Under the pieces are notes generated by a model. That model saw nothing but the letters and a program-made list of their open reading frames with translations, made no database searches and was not told the origin of the DNA. Positions 5,438 through 5,736 of a DNA stretch of 5,736 bases are shown in pieces. Both the position numbers and the translations under genes were made by a program. Source of the DNA: Elusimicrobiota bacterium (lineage in GTDB: Bacteria; Elusimicrobiota; Elusimicrobia; FEN-1173). The stretch is taken from positions 1 through 5,736 of the forward strand of contig JACQPF010000217.1 of assembly GCA_016207625.1 (NCBI GenBank), read 5' to 3'. Every line of letters begins with the position of its first letter. Position 1 is the first letter of the stretch.

Positions 5438-5736
5438 ATGAAGAAAAAAATCGTAGCAATGTTGTCTGTGGCACTGGCAGGTCTTCTGTGGCTGGCCCCC
5501 CGGGACGGGTGGGCGTCTTTCCGCGACAGGGGATGGGGAGTACGGGCGATGGGGATGGGCGGAGCGTTCTCGGCCCTCTCCGACGACAGCAGCGCGCTTT
5601 TCTGGAATCCGGGCGGCAGCGCGTGGCTCAAGACCTCGGAGGCGTCCGTCATGTGGGATGAGATGTACCCCGGAGTCAAGGACGTGAGCATGGCCTCGGG
5701 CTTTTTTTCGCTCGTCATGCCGACGCGGTCCGGAGC
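5438..5736 (+). CDS. PorV/PorQ (UPF0164)-like outer-membrane beta-barrel protein, N-terminal part
   Basis: The frame is open from ATG 5438 to the window edge (99 full codons, no stop). Residues 1-26 form a Sec signal peptide: MKKK, a hydrophobic core IVAMLSVALAGLLWLA, and a likely signal peptidase I site after GWA. The mature N-terminus follows with WGVRAMGMGGAFSALSDD (33-50) and SSALFWNPGGSA (51-62). This is the characteristic opening of PorV/PorQ/UPF0164-type and FadL-related barrels (consensus like ARALGMGGAFVAVADDAS-A-WNPAG), in which the first strand and an N-terminal hatch segment are encoded. Such proteins sit in the outer membrane; some serve type IX secretion as PorV, while many are of unknown role. 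Which one this is cannot be told from 99 residues. The nearest promoter candidate is about 590 bases upstream, and a palindromic element is inserted 31 bases before the start codon, so its expression may depend on sequences I could not identify. Confidence 0.85.
   Translation, partial: MKKKIVAMLSVALAGLLWLAPRDGWASFRDRGWGVRAMGMGGAFSALSDDSSALFWNPGGSAWLKTSEASVMWDEMYPGVKDVSMASGFFSLVMPTRSG

Noticed and set aside
5305..5718. Minus-strand 137-residue frame and plus-strand 83-residue frame (5410-5661) over the outer-membrane protein gene
   Set aside because: The frame from 5438 has a ribosome binding site, a signal peptide and a recognisable barrel-family N-terminus; the other frames are shadows.
1..5736. 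CRISPR array, tRNA or rRNA genes, integrase, attachment sites
   Set aside because: No regularly spaced repeats, no tRNA TpsiC/anticodon-arm pattern and no rRNA-like segments were seen on either strand.

Overview
The window is GC-rich DNA from a Gram-negative bacterium. The evidence for an outer membrane is a gene at the right edge that encodes a PorV/PorQ (UPF0164)-like outer-membrane protein with a signal peptide. The polysaccharide deacetylase belongs to the subfamily that accompanies exosortase (XrtA/PEP-CTERM) exopolysaccharide loci. I cannot name the taxon. PorV-like proteins together with exosortase-type loci at high GC would suit an uncultured Gram-negative lineage such as Elusimicrobiota or Omnitrophota, but that is only a guess.

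Layout. Positions 1-2643 and 2627-4792 form one tightly packed plus-strand run of four genes: the 3' part of a WbpA-type UDP-sugar dehydrogenase, an exosortase-locus polysaccharide deacetylase (GTG start directly after the previous stop), a GT4 glycosyltransferase (TTG start) and an amylo-alpha-1,6-glucosidase / glycogen-debranching-like enzyme (TTG start, overlapping the glycosyltransferase by 17 bases). From 4793 to 5437 there is no intact gene. This stretch holds a strong-looking sigma70-type promoter with A-tracts, a possible frameshifted minus-strand gene remnant, a 13-bp inverted repeat and a 111-bp palindromic MITE-like element. The outer-membrane protein gene begins at 5438 and runs off the window.

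How the genes work together (inference). The dehydrogenase would make a uronic-acid nucleotide sugar, the GT4 enzyme would transfer a sugar, and the deacetylase would trim N-acetyl groups on an exported polysaccharide. The debranching-like enzyme coupled to the GT4 gene adds an alpha-glucan or alpha-glucoside activity to what otherwise looks like an exopolysaccharide operon.

The most unusual signals are two long palindromic elements of similar size but unrelated sequence. One (1392-1514) covers the 3' end and stop codon of the deacetylase and appears to supply its last 24 residues. The other (5296-5406) has perfect 19-bp terminal inverted repeats and sits 31 bp before the outer-membrane protein gene. 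No clear new multi-gene system is visible in this window.
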